A DNA stretch of 22,489 bases from CAZTLE01 sp964614415 (GTDB taxonomy: Bacteria; Bacteroidota; Bacteroidia; Flavobacteriales; Flavobacteriaceae): assembly GCA_964614415.1 (NCBI GenBank), contig CAZTLE010000050.1:1-22489 (forward strand), given 5' to 3'. Positions 1 through 7,927 of the stretch are shown piece after piece. A model generated the notes under the pieces. That model was not told where the DNA came from. It ran no database searches and saw only the letters and a program-made list of their open reading frames with translations. The translations under genes and the position numbers were made by a program. Within the stretch, counting starts at the first letter, position 1; every line of letters begins with the position of its first letter.

Positions 1-1
1 C

Positions 2-337
2 TTTAACAGAGGTGGTGATATTGATGATCAGGTGAGTGTAACCACTACCACAAAAACTACAAATTACGATATAGTAGGTAATTCGAGCATGGATGAACAT
101 GGAGGAAGGCAGCTAACAAATGCCCTTTCTAATGAAGAAACAACGATGGACAACATGAATTTCGATGACATGCCGGATGAGTTCAAAGAAAAGGCAAAGT
201 CTTATGCCAAATCAAACAAGGCAATTGCAAGGGCAAGAGCAAGGAGCAAAGGAGCTCAGGACGCATATACCGAAATGCAACAGTCCTATATTCACGAACA
301 AAATGCGAGAAAGGTTGGAGGCCAAAAAGAGAACTAG
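2..337 (+). CDS. 3' end of an unrecognised protein (partial)
   Basis: The reading frame is open from the first full codon at base 2 to a TAG at 335-337, so this is the last ~111 residues of a gene that starts to the left. A GTG at 32 could serve as a start, but the frame continues upstream without a stop, so truncation by the window edge is more likely. The visible part is hydrophilic, with a Thr-rich stretch (SVTTTTKTTN), an acidic segment, and then a Lys/Arg/Ala-rich helical tail with RARARSKG and many Gln/Glu, which could be a short coiled coil. There is no membrane segment and no domain I recognise. A 13-bp hairpin follows 34 bases later and may end its transcript. It is on the same strand as the RHS operon but 364 bases away, so membership is doubtful. 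Confidence 0.6.
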   Translation, partial: FNRGGDIDDQVSVTTTTKTTNYDIVGNSSMDEHGGRQLTNALSNEETTMDNMNFDDMPDEFKEKAKSYAKSNKAIARARARSKGAQDAYTEMQQSYIHEQNARKVGGQKEN

Positions 338-701
338 ATTTAGCTGACTCCTAATTTCATGACCAGAGTAAATAAATCCACGGCTTTTCCCAACGCCGTG
401 GATTTATAGTTGAGAATCTACAAGACCTCATACGTGGTCGCCTCCGCCACTTTCGTGTAAAGAAGTGTTGGCATATCTATTTCCTACTTTCAAGATATTG
501 CTAAAGAGTGAAATTAACCCGCCTGGAGAAAACACATTTCTACTCCGTTAGGACGGATATGAAACCATTGCTCTCGTATTTACATTCTCTATTGTAGAAT
601 ACTGAATATCAACTCATTTTTATTCTGAAGCTATCGTCCAATTGACTCTGAACCCTCCTCAAATTGGATGGATGGAATGTTGAATACTTAAAAAAATTCT
701 T
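338..701. other. 364-base intergenic stretch, no gene seen
   Basis: Apart from the hairpin at 372-407, I see no gene, tRNA or clear promoter here. No TAnnTTTG box stands at a sensible distance from the ATG at 702. An imperfect inverted repeat (CCAATTGA at 638-645 against TCAAATTGG at 659-667, one bulge) lies 35 bases before that ATG and could be a weak leader hairpin. The RHS operon promoter presumably lies in this stretch but cannot be placed by eye. Confidence 0.5.
372..407 (+). terminator. Hairpin after the first partial gene
   Basis: A perfect 13-bp inverted repeat (ATAAATCCACGGC at 372-384, its reverse complement at 395-407) with a 10-base loop, 34 bases after the stop codon at 337. There is no clear T-tract on the + strand side (AGTTGAG follows), so it may be a weak or factor-assisted terminator, or an RNA 3'-end protecting stem. 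Position and stem length are seen; function is inferred. Confidence 0.55.
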
Positions 702-3695
702 ATGAGACAATTATTGATGATGTCCCTGTTTTTATTTGGGGGCTACCTGGCTTTTGGGCAGGGAGAATTTAATTATGAAGCCGAGTTAAATCGGATGATC
801 AATGTGCCTACTTCGCCTGAGGCCGCGGCCTTTGGGAAGTATGGCGACATACCTGTGAGTTTATACACGGGAGCTCCGGAAGTGTCCGTTCCACTCTACT
901 CCTACAAAGGTCTTGAATTGGATCTGCCAATTACCATGACCTATGATATCAATGCGAGGAAGGTAAATGATATTGCTTCCGGAAACGGGATGGGGTGGAA
1001 TATGTTCCTTGGAGGTCGTGTGACCAGAAATGCCAATGGACTACCAGACACTTATATTTCGGTAAACACCAATGGCGGTGCTTTTTTCTATTCGCTTTTT
1101 GACCAGACTTTAAGGGATAAGTACGCTATTTATAAGGACAAGCAAATAGATACTATCGCAAATGACCTTGGATACAATTCATTCGACAGTCAAAGCCAGG
1201 CCAATGATTATGTCAACTATATGGATAGGGTCCAGGCTGGTGTATATGACATCCAATTGGATAGCTATAGTGTTAGTGCGCCTGGCTTGAATGAAGAGAT
1301 TGTGGTTATTTATGATGAGGCCACCAATTCTCTGATCCCCATGGCCATGAAGAATCCACGGATCAAGATCAATTCCAATTTCGGGGATGCATTTTGGATT
1401 ATTACGAACGAGGATGGCGTAGTCTATGAATTCTGGCAAATCGAAAAAACACATTCCTTTAACAACCTGGACATAAATACCATAGGAGGTGCGATCAAAG
1501 CAGTTACCGATATGGTATACACTTCTTCCTGGGTACTTACCAAAATGACGTCACCTAACGGAAGGGATGTATACGAGTTTGAGTATACTGATTTCCCGGT
1601 TTGGACCCAACCTGTTAATACGTGGGAAACCAAGCGAATTAGTTGGCCGGTAAACCCCAACAATCCCAGCGGAGTTTGGAATCATGAAGATGTCACCGTG
1701 AACAATAAGTATGAACTCTATCAAAAAGGGATCGTTCGGGTAAAGCACAATGAAAAGATCATTGTCGATGTGAATATGGGTATGCGCAGTGATCTTGAAA
1801 CAGATTCGAAGGTGGAGTCTGTACAAATCAAAAGCCCGATTGATAGCAGTGTCGTTAATCACTTCCAGTTTCACTATACCTATTTTGGAACATCGGGAGG
1901 CAACCCGGAAATTGACCTGCGATTAAAGCTGGATTCCATTCAAATTGCGGGAAAGGGATATTCGGGAAGCGGACATGATTTTGAGAAGACCTATGCCTTT
2001 GAATACAATGATCCCGCTGGAATGCCAGATAAGAAGTCCTTTTCGCAGGATCGATTCGGGTTTTATAATGGAAGGTCCAATTCAGAACTCTACCCAAGCT
2101 GGGCCTTATCGTCTAAGACCCTGGCCGGAGCAAACAGAGATTTCTATGAAACGTATGCCCGCAAAGGAATATTAGAAAAGATCACCTATCCCACAGGAGG
2201 GTTTTCAGAATTCGTATATGAAACCCACTTGCCGCAGTCAAACGGCGCGGAGTTTAATGGCTTCCGAATTGCTTCCATAACTGATTATACAAAGGCCGGA
2301 ACCAAAGTAATGATGCGCACTTTCGAGTATCAGGACCAGGTTGAGAACACAGAGGGGAAGCCAATATTTAAGTATTGGGTGACAGAACCATCCGATCTAA
2401 ATGGAACTACGACAACCCGATATCATCGCATGAGTGTGGGAGCGGTGGGGAATCAACCCTATTTTACGTATGGAAAGGTTATCGAGAGAAGGAAGAATCC
2501 GAATAATACGCTTGCCAATTTTGGTGAAACAGTACATGAGTTTTATAACAGTGGTGTTGATGGCGTTGTAGTAAGTGCGGGAGCCCCATTTGCATCCAGT
2601 TATTATGCGAACGTGGACAAAGGACAACCAAAGAAGCAAATAGTAAAGGATGCCGCAGATGTTTCCCTGGTGACTACAGATTATACCTACGGATCTGACA
2701 TCTCCAATTTTTACGGATGGATGGTGGAAGATGATCCCGGGAAGGCCATCTATTTTGTGCGATCAGAACAGGTCGGTCAGAGATTTGTGGTAAGCCATGT
2801 TAAGGGGGTTCCGGATATGATGGGAGGTATTTCTCCTCCGTTACCCTGTAACTGTTGGCTTAATGGAGGTTTAGCAAGAATCAAATTTAACTATACCTAT
2901 ACTTTTCCCGAGTATTTAAAGTCATCATCCACGATCTCTACGGAAAGCCTTGATGGGAATTCAGTTATTCGTACTGAAAGCTCGACCTATGATAGCGGTA
3001 TTGGCTATTTGTTGCAAGAATCTACGACATCTACAAGCGATGGCAAGGACCTGGTGACGCGATATCAATATCCTCAGGATTTCGGGGGAGATCAAGTAAT
3101 GGATGACCTAGTTGCAGCGAATCGTTTGAATCTGCCAATTGTCTCCGAAATATGGTTGAAAGAAGGTACTAATGAAGAATTACTAAGCACTCAAAAAAGC
3201 TTGTACAATGACTTCGGGAACAATCTTATTTCACCTAAGTCAATCCAAACTTCACGAAGAAATGACCCATTGGTCACAAGGGTAGTAATCGATGACTATG
3301 ATGACCATGGTAATCCCATTCAAATGCGACAGGCCAATGGAACGCCTATTAGCTATATCTGGGGGTACGACGGTCTTTTCCCGGTCGCCAGGATTGAGAA
3401 CGCGAGCTATTCGCAGGCCACGGATGCATCGATTGGCCTTGATATGAACAAGATCAACAACCCTGCAGATGAGGATGAACTTAGAACAGAGATCGATAAG
3501 ATTCGACAGGCATTACCCGGTGTTATGGTGACCACCTATACCTATAAGCCTCATTTAAAAGTAGGAAGTATAACGGATCCCCGGGGATATACCGGCTATT
3601 TCCACTACGACAGCGAGAATCGATTCGAGTTTACTACTGGAGAGGACCTTAAGGTGATCACCCGAAACGAGTACAACTACCGAGTGAACAACTAA
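702..3695 (+). CDS. Secreted RHS/YD-repeat shell protein, first of a pair
   Basis: A 997-residue protein with a Sec signal peptide (hydrophobic LLMMSLFLFGGYLAFG, likely cut near residue 20). Residues 47-66 carry the Bacteroidota RHS start signature YGDIPVSLYTGAPEVSVPLY, followed by LPITMTYD and GNGMGWNMFLGG, which resemble the SpvB/TcB-type opening of RHS shells. Tyr/Asp-rich beta repeats fill the body. Near residue 884 is SYIWGYDGLFPVARIENA and near the end GYTGYFHYDSENR, both YD-like. There is no C-terminal toxin, no RHS-associated core and no type IX secretion tail. The next RHS gene starts only 13 bases after the stop, so the two are almost surely co-transcribed and probably make one shell from two chains (inference). 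The start is the ATG at 702, directly in front of the signal peptide; no Shine-Dalgarno site is visible. The family assignment is firm; the cell-biological role is inferred from RHS systems. Confidence 0.85.
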   Translation: MRQLLMMSLFLFGGYLAFGQGEFNYEAELNRMINVPTSPEAAAFGKYGDIPVSLYTGAPEVSVPLYSYKGLELDLPITMTYDINARKVNDIASGNGMGWNMFLGGRVTRNANGLPDTYISVNTNGGAFFYSLFDQTLRDKYAIYKDKQIDTIANDLGYNSFDSQSQANDYVNYMDRVQAGVYDIQLDSYSVSAPGLNEEIVVIYDEATNSLIPMAMKNPRIKINSNFGDAFWIITNEDGVVYEFWQIEKTHSFNNLDINTIGGAIKAVTDMVYTSSWVLTKMTSPNGRDVYEFEYTDFPVWTQPVNTWETKRISWPVNPNNPSGVWNHEDVTVNNKYELYQKGIVRVKHNEKIIVDVNMGMRSDLETDSKVESVQIKSPIDSSVVNHFQFHYTYFGTSGGNPEIDLRLKLDSIQIAGKGYSGSGHDFEKTYAFEYNDPAGMPDKKSFSQDRFGFYNGRSNSELYPSWALSSKTLAGANRDFYETYARKGILEKITYPTGGFSEFVYETHLPQSNGAEFNGFRIASITDYTKAGTKVMMRTFEYQDQVENTEGKPIFKYWVTEPSDLNGTTTTRYHRMSVGAVGNQPYFTYGKVIERRKNPNNTLANFGETVHEFYNSGVDGVVVSAGAPFASSYYANVDKGQPKKQIVKDAADVSLVTTDYTYGSDISNFYGWMVEDDPGKAIYFVRSEQVGQRFVVSHVKGVPDMMGGISPPLPCNCWLNGGLARIKFNYTYTFPEYLKSSSTISTESLDGNSVIRTESSTYDSGIGYLLQESTTSTSDGKDLVTRYQYPQDFGGDQVMDDLVAANRLNLPIVSEIWLKEGTNEELLSTQKSLYNDFGNNLISPKSIQTSRRNDPLVTRVVIDDYDDHGNPIQMRQANGTPISYIWGYDGLFPVARIENASYSQATDASIGLDMNKINNPADEDELRTEIDKIRQALPGVMVTTYTYKPHLKVGSITDPRGYTGYFHYDSENRFEFTTGEDLKVITRNEYNYRVNN

Positions 3696-3708
3696 ATCAT
3701 CAGGAATT

Positions 3709-6700
3709 ATGAAAAGAATAGTAATTATAACAGCAATGGTATTGGCTTTTCCCTTCCTGGTGAAAGCGCAAACCGTAACAGAGAATTATACCAAGTCCAC
3801 GGTGTATCAACAGCCATATAGTTGGAATCAGGTACAGCAAGGCAACGTGCCCAACAGTGACAAGATTGAAAGTGTTCAATACTTTGACGGATTGGGGAGA
3901 CCAAAACAGTCTGTGGCTCAGCGGGCCGGGGGTAGTGAGGAGAACCTGATCACTCCTTCCTATTACGATGGTATTGGAAGACAGGTAAAACAGTTTCTTC
4001 CGTTTCCGACTTTGGTTGGACCCAATGGAGAGTATTACGATCCAAACGGGATTACATTCGAGCAGGAAATCAAGGACTATTATAAGTTGAAGTTTCCCGA
4101 TGACTTCTTCCAGGGGACTAATTTGATCCCGGACTATGATAATCCGTACAGTGAGCAGGTGTTGGAAGCTTCACCACTGAGCAGAGTCATGGAGACCGGA
4201 GCACCTGGTTTCGACTGGCATGTGACGTATAACAATCACACAATTCAAAACGAATATAAGACCAATGGCATTAATGAGGTAAGGCACTTTGCTGTAAACT
4301 TTGGAGTTGATTATTCTGATCCAAACCTGACCTATAAGGGAGAGTATGCCGCAGGAGAATTGTATAAGAATGTCACTAAGAACGAGAATTGGACAGTGCT
4401 TGACGGCACAAATAATACCATCGAAGAATACACAGATAAACGGGGGCAATTGATTTTGAAACGCACGTTTGAGGCTGCGAATGTTCTTGACACGTATTAT
4501 GTGTATGATGATGAGGGCCAACTCACTTATGTTTTATCTCCGGAAGCCTCTGAGAGTATTCTTATTGGTAGTAGTATTGATATTACGGTTCTTGATCAAT
4601 TTGGATACCAATACAAGTATGATTATAGAGGAAGGATATCCGCCAAAAAGATCCCAGGGAAGGGTTGGGAAAATATCATATATGATACCCTCGACCGTCC
4701 TATATTGACACAGGATGCCGAACAGGCACTTGAGGATGAATGGTTGTTTACAAAGTACGATGCCCTTGGAAGAGTGGCCTACACAGGGATACTATCAAAC
4801 TATGATCCGAACAAGAGTCAAGGTGGGAACAAGAGCTTGGGAGGGAATAAGAGTGCCGGTTTGCCATTATATGAGAATCAGACAAGTACCAATCCCACTT
4901 CGATCAATGGTACTACGGTTTATTACTCGAATCAGGCATTTCCGAATACAAATATTACCGTACTCACAGTGAATTACTATGATGAGTATGTGGATATGGG
5001 TGGAGTTGCCACCCCTCCGGCAACCAACGTCTATGGAGACAGCATAACAACCAATTTACAGGGCTTAGCTACGGTAACAAAAGTTCGTGTATTAGAAGGT
5101 CATTTGGACCCCAATCCTACCCAATATTGGATGACGAGTGTTACCGGCTATGATGAAAAGGCACGGCCCATTTATGTGGCCTCGGAGAATCCATATTTGT
5201 TTACTACAGACAAGGTGGAATCCGATCTGGATTTTACTGGGAAGCCAGACGAAACTACTACCATACATTCAGTCACGGGGATAGTTCCAAATACTATCAC
5301 AATCAAGGACTATTTTACCTATGATCATATGGGGAGATTGCTAAGTCAGACACAAAAGATAAATAGTGATCCCTTACAGCGTATTGCAGATAATGAATAT
5401 GATGAGTTGGGACGGTTAGTAAAGAAGGATGTGGGAGGGAAAGTTTCTTCCAATCAAGTTCTTCAGGAAGTAGATTACACCTATAACGTAAGAGGGTGGT
5501 TGACCAATATCAATGATATAGAAAGTCCCGTAAGTCAACTAGACCTATTTAACTTCCGAATCAACTATAACAATGTTGAGAACACTGCGAATGTAACAGC
5601 TTTGTACAATGGTAACATAGCACAAACATTGTGGCGAACAGATAATGGAGACACAGATATTCGAGGTTATAATTATCATTTTGACAAGCTGAACCGAATA
5701 ACTCAAGCTCGTAGCATTCAGGGAACTTCTGTTTCAGGTTTGTCAGTGATTGACACCCACACTCTAAGTGGCATTACGTACGATCTTAATGGAAACATTG
5801 AAACCCTGATTCGCCTGGGAACGGATGATACCAATAGTACTCCCGATGCCTGGGATATTTTGACGTATACCTATCAAGGAAATCAGCTTATGCGGGTGGA
5901 AGATGCTAGCGCGCATGCCACGTACAAACATTTTGGATTTGACAATGGCAATGTAGGGACCGATGACTATTCGTACGATAAGAATGGAAATATGACGGTT
6001 GATGCTAACAAGGATATTACGGGAATTACATATAACCACTTGAACCTTCCGGAGGAAGTGACCCTAGCCAATGGGATTCAAACGATTGGAACTATTGAGT
6101 ACATCTATGACGCATTAGGGGTTAAATTAAGGAAACGAGTTATTGATAATCAGAATACCACCATTACAGATTATGCAGGAGGTTTTATCTACCAGAATGG
6201 AGACTTACAATTTTTTACACATCCTGAGGGTTATGTGGAGAAGAAACCTGCCAGTGGCGGAGGTATTGAGAAATCTAAGAACCTTGGAGGGCCTGCCCCT
6301 ACAGAGTTTAGCTATGTCTTCCAATATGTAGATCATTTAGGGAATGTACGCCTTTCCTATTCGGATAGTGATGAAAATGGTACTATTGCTACTTCCGAGA
6401 TCATTGAGGAGTCCAATTATTACCCCTTTGGCCTAAAACAAAAAGGATATAACAATAATGTCCTGGGAGGGAATAGTGTTGCGCAGCAGTGGAAGTACAA
6501 TGGTACTGAATTGAATGAGGATTTTGATGTCAATTGGTACGAAATGGAAGTGCGCCAATATGATCCGGCGATTGCCCGATGGACCGGTATAGATCCTGTA
6601 ACCCACTTTCGTTTTTCGACTTATAGTGCGTTTGACAACAATCCAGTATACTGGGCTGATCCTAGTGGTGCTGATGCGACAGGAATGATCCCCCTATCCT

Positions 6701-7488
6701 ATCAAAATTTTATAGAAACAGGTGATGCGAGTGGAGTTGGATTTGGTGGATACACGGCATCAGGAGCTCCGTTAGGAGGAGGTAGTAACCCGCGCAAAAC
6801 TGACGACACTGGGATAGCTACTAAGTACGATAAATCAAAAACTGTTATTGTAGAATCACATCTTGTTTTATATGGTGGAGAAGCAACTGAAGAATTGGCA
6901 GGAGCAATTCAAAATGAAATTTCTCAACAATACAATTCTGCTGGTTCATTGGAGAATGGAGTGCCTGCGACGATTATGGTTGAGGGTGAGGAGTACACTG
7001 TTCTTTTTAGAATAAGTGTTGAGGTTGTATCTGAGAAAGAGGCAATAAAAATGGCCAATAGCAACAAGAGCGCCTTGGTAAACTTTATAAGAGTAGAAAA
7101 AACCAATGACATAGGCCGTTCATACATGTCTGCTTTAGGGTCAAATTCTGGATTTTGGCAATTGGATGATAAATTGGGAACTTCTAGCACAGCTCCTCAT
7201 GAATATGGCCATGGATTTTACTTGGATCATGATGACCCTGATCAAAGAGGTGCAGGAAATCCTAGTATAATGGCGGCAAGGGGAACTCTTGTTGATTCTG
7301 AGTATCAATGGAATCCTAAAGCCAGGCCAGGAGATTATGGAGGAACCGTAAAACCTGTTTATCGTCAAGTTTTACAACAAAATATAAATATGATCTTTCG
7401 AAATGTTACATTTGATAGTAATGGTAAGGCGAATTTGGGAAAAATTGACAACATTATTTATGGAAAAAAAGGGAATAAGATTAATTAG
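3709..7488 (+). CDS. Secreted RHS toxin with C-terminal metzincin-like peptidase
   Basis: 1259 residues. A signal peptide (residues 1-20, ending VKAQ) is followed by a DUF6443-type region from about residue 48 (ESVQYFDGLGRPKQSV, YYDGIGRQVKQFLPFP). YD repeats follow (YDALGRVAY, YDYRGRISAKK, YDHMGRLLS, YDELGRLVKK, YDLNGNIET, YDKNGNMTV), then the RHS-associated core (DHLGNVRLSY; RQYDPAIARW at 949-958; ending DPSG at 984-987). The last ~270 residues are not RHS. They contain HEYGH at 1164-1168 with a further His at 1174 (HExxHxxxxxH zinc site, E1165 catalytic) and a Met-turn-like PSIM with M1188, so a metzincin-like metallopeptidase. The usual Gly at zinc-motif position 8 is Tyr. This is the layout of polymorphic toxins: conserved shell, variable cargo after the core. 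AGGA lies just before the ATG. The stop overlaps the start of the next gene by 29 bases. The peptidase substrate is unknown. Confidence 0.88.
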   Translation: MKRIVIITAMVLAFPFLVKAQTVTENYTKSTVYQQPYSWNQVQQGNVPNSDKIESVQYFDGLGRPKQSVAQRAGGSEENLITPSYYDGIGRQVKQFLPFPTLVGPNGEYYDPNGITFEQEIKDYYKLKFPDDFFQGTNLIPDYDNPYSEQVLEASPLSRVMETGAPGFDWHVTYNNHTIQNEYKTNGINEVRHFAVNFGVDYSDPNLTYKGEYAAGELYKNVTKNENWTVLDGTNNTIEEYTDKRGQLILKRTFEAANVLDTYYVYDDEGQLTYVLSPEASESILIGSSIDITVLDQFGYQYKYDYRGRISAKKIPGKGWENIIYDTLDRPILTQDAEQALEDEWLFTKYDALGRVAYTGILSNYDPNKSQGGNKSLGGNKSAGLPLYENQTSTNPTSINGTTVYYSNQAFPNTNITVLTVNYYDEYVDMGGVATPPATNVYGDSITTNLQGLATVTKVRVLEGHLDPNPTQYWMTSVTGYDEKARPIYVASENPYLFTTDKVESDLDFTGKPDETTTIHSVTGIVPNTITIKDYFTYDHMGRLLSQTQKINSDPLQRIADNEYDELGRLVKKDVGGKVSSNQVLQEVDYTYNVRGWLTNINDIESPVSQLDLFNFRINYNNVENTANVTALYNGNIAQTLWRTDNGDTDIRGYNYHFDKLNRITQARSIQGTSVSGLSVIDTHTLSGITYDLNGNIETLIRLGTDDTNSTPDAWDILTYTYQGNQLMRVEDASAHATYKHFGFDNGNVGTDDYSYDKNGNMTVDANKDITGITYNHLNLPEEVTLANGIQTIGTIEYIYDALGVKLRKRVIDNQNTTITDYAGGFIYQNGDLQFFTHPEGYVEKKPASGGGIEKSKNLGGPAPTEFSYVFQYVDHLGNVRLSYSDSDENGTIATSEIIEESNYYPFGLKQKGYNNNVLGGNSVAQQWKYNGTELNEDFDVNWYEMEVRQYDPAIARWTGIDPVTHFRFSTYSAFDNNPVYWADPSGADATGMIPLSYQNFIETGDASGVGFGGYTASGAPLGGGSNPRKTDDTGIATKYDKSKTVIVESHLVLYGGEATEELAGAIQNEISQQYNSAGSLENGVPATIMVEGEEYTVLFRISVEVVSEKEAIKMANSNKSALVNFIRVEKTNDIGRSYMSALGSNSGFWQLDDKLGTSSTAPHEYGHGFYLDHDDPDQRGAGNPSIMAARGTLVDSEYQWNPKARPGDYGGTVKPVYRQVLQQNINMIFRNVTFDSNGKANLGKIDNIIYGKKGNKIN
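4810..4863 (+). repeat. Three 18-bp in-frame tandem units inside the RHS gene
   Basis: Units at 4810-4827, 4828-4845 and 4846-4863 encode NKSQGG, NKSLGG and NKSAGL in a row (residues 368-385 of the RHS toxin protein). A related word, SKNLGG, recurs about 480 residues later. This looks like an expanded linker between YD repeats, produced by tandem duplication. Confidence 0.75.
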
Positions 7489-7834
7489 TATTATGTTCTT
7501 GATAGTATTGAGTTCTTGTGCCAAAATTGGTCAGGATGATTTGTCCAGTTGGAGGAAAGACCGCTATGGTTGTGAAGGGCATAGAGATCAGGAAATGTTA
7601 GAAAGGATACTAAAAGACGTAGATCTTAATGCAATATATCAATCTGATCTTAATCGATTATTGGGAAGGCCCGATACTGTTATTTATGATGCGGAGTTTA
7701 TGTTTCATAAATACTATTTCAGTGGTCGTTGCAAAGCAGGAAAAATTGTTGATTCCATTGATCATTGCTTCGCTCAATTCAGATTTGACCATTTTAAAAA
7801 ACAGATTGTGGATCATAAAACAGTTTGTTGGTGA
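7460..7834 (+). CDS. Small lipoprotein, candidate immunity protein to the RHS peptidase
   Basis: 124 residues from the ATG at 7460. I prefer this to the upstream in-frame ATG at 7403 because it gives a clean lipoprotein signal: MEKKG, a hydrophobic stretch, and lipobox LSSC with the lipidated Cys at residue 20. The residues after the Cys (AKIGQDD) do not match the K-(D/E)2 surface-export signal at the usual place, so it probably stays on the periplasmic side. The mature part is ~105 residues, with WRKDRYGC, LLGRPDTV and four further Cys-containing spots (GRC, HC, VC). The LLGRPDT...KYYF pattern is reminiscent of BamE/SmpA-like small lipoproteins, but this is weak. It overlaps the toxin gene by 29 bases and is followed by a terminator. 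Overlap plus placement directly after a variable toxin end is the standard position of an immunity gene; the function is inferred, not shown. Confidence 0.7.
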   Translation: MEKKGIRLISIMFLIVLSSCAKIGQDDLSSWRKDRYGCEGHRDQEMLERILKDVDLNAIYQSDLNRLLGRPDTVIYDAEFMFHKYYFSGRCKAGKIVDSIDHCFAQFRFDHFKKQIVDHKTVCW

Positions 7835-7891
7835 TCGTCCAAATTGGTTTAGATGCGTTGGTGTGAGGCATTAACTTAATGCGATTAGCCC

Positions 7892-7927
7892 ACCACAGCT
7901 CCTTTAATGGGGCTGTGGTTCTTTTTT
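7892..7927 (+). terminator. Intrinsic terminator of the RHS operon
   Basis: ACCACAGC (7892-7899) pairs perfectly with GCTGTGGT (7912-7919), with a 12-base loop, followed on the + strand by TCTTTTTT. It ends the RHS toxin/lipoprotein operon, 57 bases after its last stop codon and right at the stop of convergent acs. There is no T-tract on the - strand side, so it is mainly a + strand terminator. Confidence 0.85.

Noticed and set aside
372..407. Hairpin considered as a phage attachment or integron-type site
   Set aside because: No integrase gene, no repeat of the arms elsewhere in the window, and the position just after a stop codon fits a transcript end better.
638..667. Imperfect inverted repeat before the RHS operon, considered as an operator
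   Set aside because: The arms are A/T-rich with a bulge, and no promoter box stands beside it; not enough to call a site.
5764..6039. 91-codon open frame on the - strand within the RHS toxin gene
   Set aside because: The YD-repeat codon pattern produces long antisense frames; there is no independent support.
7403..7459. Longer start for the lipoprotein gene downstream of the RHS toxin (ATG at 7403)
   Set aside because: It would place 19 extra, non-signal residues before a perfectly placed lipoprotein signal that begins at the ATG at 7460.
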